A stretch of 64,000 bases of DNA from Rhodospirillales bacterium. GTDB taxonomy: Bacteria > Pseudomonadota > Alphaproteobacteria > Rhodospirillales > Shumkoniaceae. Positions 35,084 through 42,376 of this stretch are shown one piece after another. The notes under the pieces were generated by a model. The model saw only the letters and a list, made by a program, of their open reading frames with translations. It was not told the origin of the DNA and made no database searches. The DNA lies in NCBI GenBank assembly GCA_014859895.1, contig JACZKS010000114.1, forward strand, positions 1 through 64,000, read 5' to 3'. Each line of letters starts with the position of its first letter. Position 1 is the first letter of the stretch. The position numbers were made by a program, and so were the translations under genes.

Positions 35084-36106
35084 TCACTTCGTGGCGGAAA
35101 TCAGGTCCTTGTACTTCTGGGCCAGGAGGACGACTTCCTTGGCCGAGGCGGTGCACTCTGCCTCTTCCGTGTATTCGTTGAACTCCCAAAGGTTCTTGCC
35201 CTTCTCGACGGCCTTGCGGTAGGCCGGGTCGTTGAAGGTCTCTTTCGCCGTCTTCTTGAGGAGTTCGTAACGCTCGGGATACTCCTTGATGGCCTTGGTC
35301 TGGATCGCCCAGGCGCGGTTGCCCGTCATCGACGGGATCTTGCTGCCGAACACCGAGTTCACGGGCGGAGCATTGTTGGACTTGTCCGGCACCCGGTTCT
35401 TGTTCTGGAAGACGGTCAGGAACTTGATCTGATCGGCGAACTTGAGCGACGAATTCATGAACGTCGCGCAGGCGTCGCACTCGCCGGTGATGGCGGCCGA
35501 GCGTGCGGCATTGCCGCCGCCGTAGGGGACCAGCTTGAACTTGGCTCCCGTCGCCTCGGCCAGAGCCAACACGCCCAGGCTCGACGGATGGGGCAGACGG
35601 CTGGTCGAGAAGTTGATGGTACGCTTCTTGCCTTCCTCGACCAGCGCCTCGATGGTCTGGAACTTGCTGTTCTTGGCCACCCAGATGACGGCGTCATCGG
35701 CATCGATGCTGGCAAAATAGACGTAGTCGTCCGGGAACTTGTAGCCGGGGTTCTGCGTGCCATACATGATCATTTCGGGACCGATGTTTCCGAACAGCAG
35801 GGTATGGCAATCGGATTCCAGCTTCTTGACGAAAATTTCATAGCCAACCTGGCCGGACGCGCCCGGGTAGTAGCTGTACTCGAAGCTGGCCCCCAGCTTT
35901 TCGGCCCACACATTGGTAAATGCCCGCGCCGCGTCATCGACGCCGCCGCCCTCGCCGGTGGGAATGGCCACCCGCATGCTTTTCGACGGGAATTTGTCGG
36001 CCTTCGCCTGGCGCAACGGGAATGAGCCGAGCGCGGCAGCGCCAGCCACCGCCGTCGCTCCCTTCAGCAAGCCGCGCCGGGAAACTGTGGAGAACACATC
36101 AGACAT
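35084..36106 (-). CDS. tctC: TctC/Bug-family periplasmic binding protein, Tat signal
   Basis: 340 aa from the ATG at 36106 with a clear AGGAGG site. The N-terminus SRRGLLKGATAVAGAAALGS carries a twin-arginine signal, so it would be exported folded. The mature protein reads FPSKSMRVAIPTGEGGGVDDAARAF, ASFEYSYYPGASGQVGYEIF, then VPYGGGNAARSAAITGECDA, consistent with the Bug fold but more divergent than the other two copies in the window. First gene of the tctCBA operon behind a palindromic operator candidate. Confidence 0.85.
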   Translation of the reverse strand: MSDVFSTVSRRGLLKGATAVAGAAALGSFPLRQAKADKFPSKSMRVAIPTGEGGGVDDAARAFTNVWAEKLGASFEYSYYPGASGQVGYEIFVKKLESDCHTLLFGNIGPEMIMYGTQNPGYKFPDDYVYFASIDADDAVIWVAKNSKFQTIEALVEEGKKRTINFSTSRLPHPSSLGVLALAEATGAKFKLVPYGGGNAARSAAITGECDACATFMNSSLKFADQIKFLTVFQNKNRVPDKSNNAPPVNSVFGSKIPSMTGNRAWAIQTKAIKEYPERYELLKKTAKETFNDPAYRKAVEKGKNLWEFNEYTEEAECTASAKEVVLLAQKYKDLISATK

Positions 36107-36164
36107 TGAGGAAACCTCCTGAACATGAATCAAGCGCCGGGGAGTTTAGCACCCAGCCGTTAAA

Positions 36165-36186
36165 TTGCCAACACTAGTGTCGACAA
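36165..36186. promoter_or_regulatory. GntR-type operator candidate upstream of tctCBA
   Basis: 22-base imperfect palindrome, symmetric at 18 positions, around the perfect core ACACTAGTGT (36171-36180), with ends TTGCCA and TCGACAA. It is 60 bases before the tctC start. Confidence 0.5.
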
Positions 36187-36294
36187 TGTTGTTTACAGCA
36201 TGGCCACAACTTCGCCGCACGCTGCGGCACCAAGAAACATTTCGGCATCCCGCGCCATTTGCGCAATCTTCTCGTGCGCTGCAAAAAAGTCCGT

Positions 36295-37551
36295 TCAGCC
36301 GCCAATCCCGCTCAGAACAAAGGGATGGCCGATACGAATCCAGGCGTAGGCGACCCCCAGGCTGAGCACGGTGATGGGAATGCCCATTCGCGCATAGTCC
36401 ACAAAACCGATGGTGACGCCCAAGCTGCGGGCCCGCTCCACGGCGATGATGTTGGCGACGCTGCCGACGATCAGGAAATTGCCGCTGAGCGTGCTGAACA
36501 GCGCCAGAGAATACAATGCCGGTGCGGTCCAATCGGGGGTCACCGACAAAAGGAAGACCACCAGGGGGACGTTGCCGATCGTGTTGCTGCCGGCCAAGGC
36601 CACCGCTCCGAGGGTCTCGATTCCATAGGCTCCCACGGAGATCGGCGCGGCGAAGACACCGGGGATCAACGCCGGCCTGGCGCCCAGCGCCCCTGTCACC
36701 ACGAAAAGGCCGGCGAACAAAAGCAGCAGATGCCAGTCGACCATGCTCAGCATTTGCCGAGTCGCCAGTTTGCGGCTGAGCAGCAAGGCACCGGCAATCG
36801 CCAGCGCCCAGGTTGCCCGTTCCTCCGCCACCGAAAAGACAATCACCAGGGCAACCGTTGCCACGAGGGCCTTCGCCAAAGGTTCCCGTTTCAAGACTGC
36901 CGGTTGCCCGACCCTTTCCGTGGCCGGATTCCGCGGGACCGCCGAGCCGATGCCGGAGCGGGCCTTCAGGATGACCCCATAGACGATGGCCAGTGAAACC
37001 GCCGCCGGAACGCCGCACGCCAGAAGGAATGGCCAAAAGCCGAGCCCCCCGTATTCGCCGATCAGCAGGTTCTGCGGATTGCCGATCATGGTCGCCGCCG
37101 ATCCGGCGTTGGCGGCGCAGGCAAGGGCGATGACATAAGGTCGCGGGTTGAGGCCCCGCAGGAGCAATCCCTGTACCAACACGGGAGTCATCGCCCAAAC
37201 CACCACGTCGTTGGTCAGCAGCGCGGCCAGCACGCCGCCTGTCAGTACAACATGGAACAGCAGGACCTTTTGGCTGACGTGTCCATGGGCGATGCCGGTG
37301 CCGATCCATTCGAAAAATCCGCTGGCAGCAAATTGCGCGGCGATGACCATGAGTGCGAACAGCACCGCAATGGTCGGAAAGTCGATGAAGTGGAAGGCCG
37401 CCCGGCCGTCGACGGCGCCCGAGACGGACAGCACGATCGCCCCGATGACGGCAACCCCTGTCCGGTCGATGGCAAGGCCCGGCCATCGGCCCAGGGCCAT
37501 CCCCAGATAAACGACGGCGAAAACGCCGATGACCAGCCAATCCAGTTCCAT
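36295..37551 (-). CDS. SLC13/ArsB/NhaD-type anion permease
   Basis: 418 aa from the ATG at 37551 (AAGGCGGG site); a start at 37614 would add a polar tail of 21 residues. About eleven transmembrane helices with the IT-superfamily double repeat: ALLTNDVVVWAMTPVLVQGL and AGSAATMIGNPQNLLIGEYGGL in the first half, GSNTIGNVPLVVFLL and GNFLIVGSVANIIAVERA in the second. It exchanges or imports dicarboxylates, citrate, arsenite or sodium depending on subtype, which I cannot resolve. Same strand as tctCBA but separated by 188 bases with an operator, so independently expressed. Confidence 0.85.
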   Translation of the reverse strand: MELDWLVIGVFAVVYLGMALGRWPGLAIDRTGVAVIGAIVLSVSGAVDGRAAFHFIDFPTIAVLFALMVIAAQFAASGFFEWIGTGIAHGHVSQKVLLFHVVLTGGVLAALLTNDVVVWAMTPVLVQGLLLRGLNPRPYVIALACAANAGSAATMIGNPQNLLIGEYGGLGFWPFLLACGVPAAVSLAIVYGVILKARSGIGSAVPRNPATERVGQPAVLKREPLAKALVATVALVIVFSVAEERATWALAIAGALLLSRKLATRQMLSMVDWHLLLLFAGLFVVTGALGARPALIPGVFAAPISVGAYGIETLGAVALAGSNTIGNVPLVVFLLSVTPDWTAPALYSLALFSTLSGNFLIVGSVANIIAVERARSLGVTIGFVDYARMGIPITVLSLGVAYAWIRIGHPFVLSGIGG

Positions 37552-37767
37552 GCCCGCCTTACCGATCGTTCCGGTCGCGGACGTTGGCTTAGCAGTCGGC
37601 GGGTCGCGAATCACGGCATTTCTTCGCGCCGGTCAAAAGCGATCACCCCGCCTCGAAAGGCCCGAGGTGGCACCGGCTCGCTGGCTGCCCGGGGGAAGAA
37701 TAGGTGGCTGGCTGGCTGGTGGGTTTAGGGGTGCCGGGCTCCTGCGTTCGTCGGGCCCGTCATCCGC

Positions 37768-37992
37768 CTAGCGATAAAGGATCAGTTTCTTCTGTTTGGT
37801 GATGCGAAGGCAATACTCCAGGCCTTCGTGCTCGATGCACATCTCGGTATGGCCGGCCGGGAACAATTGTTTTGACGACACCCGAGGTCGGCCACAGGAA
37901 CACTCGACCAGGCAGAAGGCCCAACCGGCTCCCTGCGTGTCGTCCTGGGCGATCACCTCGGCCGACAGAAATTTCTGCAGTCGATTCGTCAC
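37768..37992 (-). CDS. HemP-like small protein, copy 2
   Basis: 74 aa. The C-terminal half (CIEHEGLEYCLRITKQKKLILYR) matches the HemP core, whose pattern is IxHxGxxYxLRxTrxxKLIL. HemP-type small proteins are iron-controlled factors tied to heme uptake. This copy also has CSCGRPRVSSKQLF and a total of five cysteines (residues 27, 31, 33, 52, 61), which ordinary HemP proteins lack; they could bind metal or heme. Paralogue of the next gene upstream; shorter frame on the opposite strand is a shadow. Ribosome site GAGGAA before the ATG. Confidence 0.8.
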   Translation of the reverse strand: MTNRLQKFLSAEVIAQDDTQGAGWAFCLVECSCGRPRVSSKQLFPAGHTEMCIEHEGLEYCLRITKQKKLILYR

Positions 37993-38116
37993 AGATTCCT
38001 CCTCGTGGCAGGGCGTTCGGATTTGCCGTCTCGCTGGCTGCCTAAAGGACGATAGGTGGCTTGCTGGCCGGTAATGTCATGGGAAATGCGGACGCCCGGC
38101 TCGGCCGGGCCATTCC

Positions 38117-38344
38117 CTATCGGTAAAGGATCAGTTTCTTCTGCTTCGTGATACGAAGGCAGTATTCCATTCCCTCATGTTCGATACAGATCTCGGAGTG
38201 GCCGTCCGGGAACAGGTCCTTCGACGACACTCGCGGCCGGCCGCAGGCGCAGTCCGTGAAGGATACCGCCCACCGGTCCTTGCCGGCCCAGCCCTTCGTC
38301 GGATCAGACGTGTCGCTTTGTCGTTCCTTCATATCCCGCTCCAT
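38117..38344 (-). CDS. HemP-like small protein, copy 1
   Basis: 75 aa, ending in CIEHEGMEYCLRITKQKKLI then LYR, near-identical to copy 2 over the last 45 residues, with CACGRPRVSSKDLF in the middle. Four cysteines in the same positions as copy 2 apart from one. The N-terminal 25 residues differ freely, as expected if the C-terminal part is the functional core. It lies closest to an ICE/Irr-like box at 38470-38486 and is probably the first gene of a two-gene iron-controlled unit. Confidence 0.82.
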   Translation of the reverse strand: MERDMKERQSDTSDPTKGWAGKDRWAVSFTDCACGRPRVSSKDLFPDGHSEICIEHEGMEYCLRITKQKKLILYR

Positions 38345-38469
38345 CCTCAGACTTCCCCGCCCTCGCCCGGAACCCGCGCGGACGCCGGCACGGCGGCAAG
38401 CGGAAGAAAGGACATGCGCACCACTATTTCTTTGCTTGTCTTCACTTTTAGTCGGCCCGCCTTATCTAG

Positions 38470-38486
38470 TTTATAATCATTCTAAA
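38470..38486. promoter_or_regulatory. ICE/Irr-box candidate upstream of the hemP-like pair
   Basis: Reverse-strand reading TTTAGAATGATTATAAA matches 16 of 17 positions of the iron-control element TTTRGAAYNRTTCYAAA known for Irr in alphaproteobacteria (consensus from memory). It lies in AT-rich DNA 126 bases before copy 1. Confidence 0.6.
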
Positions 38487-38577
38487 TACTTGATTCGTTT
38501 CCCCCATTAAACCTACGGTTTACGTTAATGCATCGCATTATCATTTTCAAGGCCCGCTTCTTCGAAATGGCGCATAG

Positions 38578-38616
38578 AAAAAAACACCCCACCGGCCCGA
38601 CTGGGGGCCGATGGGG
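38578..38616 (-). terminator. rho-independent terminator of the CODH-like operon
   Basis: On the reverse strand CCCCATCGGCCC pairs with GGGCCGGTGGGG (one G-T wobble, 6-base loop) and is followed by TGTTTTTTT. It lies 17 bases beyond the stop of the pdxA-like gene. Confidence 0.85.
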
Positions 38617-38632
38617 CGCTTGGGCCGGCAGA

Positions 38633-39634
38633 TCAAGCCGGAACTTTATGGCCGGCAGCGATATAGAGCGCGTAAAGAAGGTTGGTCTCTCCGGCCAAAC
38701 CCTTCCCCGCGATGTCGAAGGCGGTGCCGTGGTGAACCGTCAGGATGGGGAACGGCGCGCCGGCCAGCAAATTGAACAGGGTTCCGAATTCGGCCAGCTT
38801 GATGCAGGCGTTGCCGTGGTCGTGATACATCGAGATGATGACATCGAACTCCCCGGCCTTCATGTTGAGGAAGACCGTGTCGCCCGGATAGGGCCCGAGA
38901 GCCACGATCCCTTCGGCGCGGGCGTCCTCGATGGCCGGAATGATCTGCTCGATCTCTTCCCGCCCCATCAGCCCCCCCTCGCCGCAATGCGGATTGAGGC
39001 CGGCAACGCCGATGCGCGGCCGTTCGTAGCCGACCGCCTTCATCCCCTTGTGCGTCAGTTGGATCACGCGAAGCACGGCCTGGCGCGAACACAGCCGCGG
39101 CACGTCGCTCAGCGGCACGTGGGTGGTCACCCGCGTCAGGTTGTAGACCTTGCCCAGAGTGATCAGGATGGTGTCGTCGCAGCCGGCCATGGCATTGGCC
39201 GTCTCGCGGAAGCCGGCGAACTTGTAGCCGCCGGCATTCTGGGCCTGCTTGCTGGCCGGCCCTTGGACAACCGCCCGCACGACGCCCTTCCTGGCGCAGC
39301 CGATGGCGGTTTCGAGGCACTTGCCGCTGAAGGCCCCGGTGACGGCGCTGCCTTCACCCACCTTGAAGTCGGACATCGACAGCGAACCGACCTCGACGAC
39401 GTCAACGGTTCCCGCCTCGCCCCGGGCCTCGCTCGCGTCGGCGATGGCGCGGATCTTTGACGTGACGCCCGCTACCGACTTATTGGCCTCCAGCACCTTC
39501 GCGTTGCCGAAAACGACAGGAATCGAGAAATCATACAGTTCGCGATGGGCCAGCGCCTTCAGGGCGATTTCCGGTCCGATCCCGGCCGGATCGCCGATGG
39601 TAACGGCGACCCTTGGACGTTCGGCGGTCATCAT
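38633..39634 (-). CDS. PdxA-family NAD-dependent dehydrogenase
   Basis: 333 aa from the ATG at 39634 (GGGGGAG site); the second ATG at 39631 is equally usable. TIGDPAGIGPEIALKAL at the N-terminus and the metal histidines in THVPLSDVP, GLNPHCGEGG and YHDHGNACIK. In canonical PdxA the last motif reads YHDQG; the His in place of Gln is unusual. PdxA enzymes oxidise 4-phospho-hydroxythreonine; PdxA2-type paralogues act on related sugar-acid phosphates. Last gene of the CODH-like operon, so a catabolic or redox-linked substrate is more likely than pyridoxine synthesis. Confidence 0.88.
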   Translation of the reverse strand: MMTAERPRVAVTIGDPAGIGPEIALKALAHRELYDFSIPVVFGNAKVLEANKSVAGVTSKIRAIADASEARGEAGTVDVVEVGSLSMSDFKVGEGSAVTGAFSGKCLETAIGCARKGVVRAVVQGPASKQAQNAGGYKFAGFRETANAMAGCDDTILITLGKVYNLTRVTTHVPLSDVPRLCSRQAVLRVIQLTHKGMKAVGYERPRIGVAGLNPHCGEGGLMGREEIEQIIPAIEDARAEGIVALGPYPGDTVFLNMKAGEFDVIISMYHDHGNACIKLAEFGTLFNLLAGAPFPILTVHHGTAFDIAGKGLAGETNLLYALYIAAGHKVPA

Positions 39635-39651
39635 GCTCCCCCTTTCCCCGG

Positions 39652-40308
39652 CTACCAGCGGCTGACCGTATAGATTGGCGCCAAGTCGCGAAGCTGTTCG
39701 GCCGAGCGGTGCGGATTGAAGATGCCGCAGGCGCAGGGTTTGGCCAATTCGACGCTGGCGTCCCACAACGACCGCCGGCCGGTTTTCACCTTGCGGATCG
39801 CCTGGCGCACCAGGTGCGGCGACACCACGGCGTGGCCGCACATGGTGGTGAACTGGCGGATGTCGGGCGGAGGCAGCAGATCGGTACGGCCGTGAACGCC
39901 AAGGGACAGATTGATGGTGTGGGGATCGAGGCCGGCCTCGGCGGTGATTTCGCGCACCTTGTCGATCATGCCGCTGACCATGATGGAGACGCCGAGATCG
40001 GCCTTCTTCATCTGGATCAGCAGGTTCTTGACCTTCTCGCGGCTGTTGAACGTGGCATAGGCGCGCGCGCTGTCGGCGTCCTTCCTGATGGCCTCGAGCA
40101 TCTCTTCCGGCGTGACCTTGCTGTAGAGGTTCTCGCGCAGTGACGTCGACGAGCAGTTGGACGCATCGTTGCCGTAAAAGATCTCGAACAGCTTGCTGAC
40201 TTTCGGTCCCGATCCTTTGTTGTTGAAGCCACGGGCCGGATAAATGAACACGCAGAAATCGCGTTCGAGCTTTTCGAGATTACCCTCGCGGTGCAGGCTG
40301 TGTGTCAT
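39652..40308 (-). CDS. unrecognised cysteine-containing protein of the CODH-like operon
   Basis: 218 aa, soluble. Not assigned to a family. Visible features: FCVFIYPARGFNNKGSGPKV near the N-terminus, LIQMKKADLGVSIMVSGMID mid-protein, TMCGHAVVSPHLVRQAIRKV and a C-terminal KPCACGIFNPHRSAEQL. Cysteines at FCVF, NCSS, MCGH and the CAC pair could bind metal or a cluster. It lies 9 bases after the Fe-S protein and 17 before pdxA, so it is almost certainly part of the same system. Function unknown. Confidence 0.8.
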   Translation of the reverse strand: MTHSLHREGNLEKLERDFCVFIYPARGFNNKGSGPKVSKLFEIFYGNDASNCSSTSLRENLYSKVTPEEMLEAIRKDADSARAYATFNSREKVKNLLIQMKKADLGVSIMVSGMIDKVREITAEAGLDPHTINLSLGVHGRTDLLPPPDIRQFTTMCGHAVVSPHLVRQAIRKVKTGRRSLWDASVELAKPCACGIFNPHRSAEQLRDLAPIYTVSRW

Positions 40309-40317
40309 GTCTTTGTC

Positions 40318-41043
40318 CTATTCCCCGGCCCGTCCCAGGCCCATATTGATCTTGGCGTTCGGCCGCCACGGCAGGCCTTCGGCTTCGAGCAGGTCCAGAA
40401 TCCGCTGCTGAATGGTCAGGTTCGGCCCCAGCGTCGAGAAGATGTCGAGGGTAAAGACGGAATCGAGTTCCTTGGCGACCTCCTTGGCCGTCCGCAGGAC
40501 CAGCGCCGCCTTCTCGAACGGCACCGACATTTCGATGATCGCCGACAGCACCCGCTCGTCCAGCAATTCGGGCTTGAGGTCGCCGGTTTCCGGGTTGGCG
40601 TACATCGAGTGAATGGGGTTGCACTCTTCGATCTCGGTAATGCCGGCCTTGGCCAGCGCCCGCGAAATCTTCTGGACGTCGTGCAGGTTCATGCCGAGCG
40701 TCGGCCGCCCCACCTCGATGGCGATGCCCACCTCGTCGGGACCAACGCGGCCGGTCACGTCGTTGGTCTTGGACTCTTCGGTGCCACGGCCGGAAATCCC
40801 GGTTGCCTTATGGGTGGCGGCGGGATCGCTGAAGAATTTGCGCAGAGCCCGCGGATATTCGAACACCAGCGGATGCTCGTACAGGGCGTCGACGGGGCAG
40901 ACATGAACGCGCAGGCAGGTCCCGCACTCGACGCAGGCCACCTGATCGACGACGCTCTTGAGGCCCAGGTAGCCGATGGCGCCTTCCGGGCAATAAGGCT
41001 GGCAGCGCCCGCACCCGACGCAAACATCTTCATGGATCAACAT
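40318..41043 (-). CDS. two-cluster 4Fe-4S protein with a novel C-terminal domain
   Basis: 241 aa from the ATG at 41043, which overlaps the upstream stop by 7 bases. N-terminal ferredoxin part: CVGCGRCQPYCPEGAI (residues about 8-23) and CVECGTCLRVHVCPVDAL, the second with one extra residue before the last Cys. The remaining 180 residues are not a ferredoxin: GRGTEESKTNDVTGRVGPDE, EVGRPTLGMNLHDVQKISRA, GITEIEECNPIHSMY. I do not recognise that part. It probably exchanges electrons with the FAD oxidoreductase and regulates or docks the unknown downstream protein. Confidence 0.85.
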   Translation of the reverse strand: MLIHEDVCVGCGRCQPYCPEGAIGYLGLKSVVDQVACVECGTCLRVHVCPVDALYEHPLVFEYPRALRKFFSDPAATHKATGISGRGTEESKTNDVTGRVGPDEVGIAIEVGRPTLGMNLHDVQKISRALAKAGITEIEECNPIHSMYANPETGDLKPELLDERVLSAIIEMSVPFEKAALVLRTAKEVAKELDSVFTLDIFSTLGPNLTIQQRILDLLEAEGLPWRPNAKINMGLGRAGE

Positions 41044-42338
41044 GGTGTGCTCTCTTTCACGGCGAAATTTCTGGCCCGATAGGATTGCCCCAGCCGGGTC
41101 CATGTGGACGGCCGGAAGGCTCGGGTGCGCGGCGCCAGCAGACCGGCGACACGCTGCGAGACGTCCTCGGCGTTGGCCATGGTGAAATGCAGCGGCCCGG
41201 CACCGGCGATGTCGCCGACCAGGGCGCCGCCGACGATCCGGCTGTCATCCAGGAAAAATTCCCGCCAAACGCCCTCGCCCGGCCCCGGCCGCGCTTCGAT
41301 CGAGGACCCGACCCCGGGACCGCCCAGGATCATCAGAGGCACGCCCGAGATGTTCTGGGCGTTGACCCGCGTCGTGCGCTTGAGCGGCCGCGGGCTGGCA
41401 CTGAACGCATTGGTCCCGGCCAACTTGCCCTGGGCCACCGCCTGCGGCCATGTCCAGGGATGGGCGCGGGCGCCGTCCGGCGTCTGGATGGCGACGGCAT
41501 CGCCGATGGCGAAGATGGCGGGATCGACGGTCTGCAGGGTAGTTGACACCACCAGCTCGCCATCTCGCATCAAGTCGGTCTCGCGGATGAAGCCGACATC
41601 CGGCGTCGAGCCGATGCCGACCAGGAAGGTGCCGCAGGGCACCCACTCGCCGGTCGCCAGCCTGACCGCCTTGACGGCACCGGCCGCGTCGGCCTTGAAC
41701 CGGTCGATGGTGGTGCCGGTGCAGACCCTGACGCCCATGTTCTCCAAGTGCCTTTGCAATGGCCGCGCGGTGTTGGCCGAAAGCACGGTTGGCAGGATGT
41801 GGGCCTCGCGTTCGACCAGCGTCACCGAGAATCCGGCCAAACGCAGGAAGACCGACGTCTTGGAACCGACCAGCCCGCCGCCTAGGACGACGATGTCGCG
41901 ATGGGCAAGCAGCCAGGCCTTGATTTCCCGGGCAACGCCCAGGCTGCGGACGGGAAACACCCCGTCCGGCGTCACCGAGCGCTCGAAGACCGGCGGCACC
42001 ACCGGCCGCCCGCCCGGCGCCAGGATCAGGCATTGATATCCCAGCGTTTCACCGCTCTCCAGGGTCAGGCGCTTGGCCTGGCGATCGAGGGACCGCACTT
42101 TGACGTTCGTGCGAACCTCAAGGCCCATGCCCTCGCCGGGCCGCCAGAAGAACAGTTTTTCCTCCGGCAGCTTGCCGGCCATGAACATGGGAAGGAGCGT
42201 GCGGTAGTAGCCGACCTCGGGCTCCTGATCGACCAGCACAACCCGCTTCTCGGGATATCGCGCCCGGCACGAGAGGGCCGCGTTGAAGCCCGCGGCGCCT
42301 CCCCCGACAACCACCAGATCGAAATTGGCCTCGTTCAT
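41037..42338 (-). CDS. FAD/NAD(P)-dependent oxidoreductase (CODH-associated FNOR type)
   Basis: 433 aa from the ATG at 42338 (AAGGAAA site). FAD motif VVVGGGAAGFNAALSCRARY, NAD motif IVVLGGGLVGSKTSVFLRLAGFSV, and the second FAD motif TVDPAIFAIGDAVAIQTPDG. Resembles pyridine-nucleotide disulfide oxidoreductases and NADH:rubredoxin reductases without redox-active Cys pair near the first FAD motif. In anaerobes, cooF-cooS-FNOR operons couple CO oxidation to NAD(P)H. Gene order here (ferredoxin, CODH homologue, this gene) is the same. Confidence 0.88.
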   Translation of the reverse strand: MNEANFDLVVVGGGAAGFNAALSCRARYPEKRVVLVDQEPEVGYYRTLLPMFMAGKLPEEKLFFWRPGEGMGLEVRTNVKVRSLDRQAKRLTLESGETLGYQCLILAPGGRPVVPPVFERSVTPDGVFPVRSLGVAREIKAWLLAHRDIVVLGGGLVGSKTSVFLRLAGFSVTLVEREAHILPTVLSANTARPLQRHLENMGVRVCTGTTIDRFKADAAGAVKAVRLATGEWVPCGTFLVGIGSTPDVGFIRETDLMRDGELVVSTTLQTVDPAIFAIGDAVAIQTPDGARAHPWTWPQAVAQGKLAGTNAFSASPRPLKRTTRVNAQNISGVPLMILGGPGVGSSIEARPGPGEGVWREFFLDDSRIVGGALVGDIAGAGPLHFTMANAEDVSQRVAGLLAPRTRAFRPSTWTRLGQSYRARNFAVKESTPC

Positions 42339-42376
42339 GACGTTTCCTTTTCGCGCTGTGTTCCGTCTTCGCGGCC

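Larger units (their letters stand above)
37677..38344. repeat. tandem duplication containing two hemP-like genes and 3' flanks
   Basis: Two units offset by about 350 bases. Beyond the coding similarity, both genes share a 3' flank: CTCGCTGGCTGCC at 37677-37689 and 38030-38042, each followed by a diverged spacer and ATAGGTGGCTGGCTGG-like sequence. Shared noncoding flank indicates a local duplication rather than separate acquisition. Confidence 0.7.

Noticed and set aside
37677-38071. Insertion-sequence ends around the hemP-like genes
   Set aside because: The shared flanks are direct, imperfect and contain no inverted termini or transposase; tandem duplication explains them.
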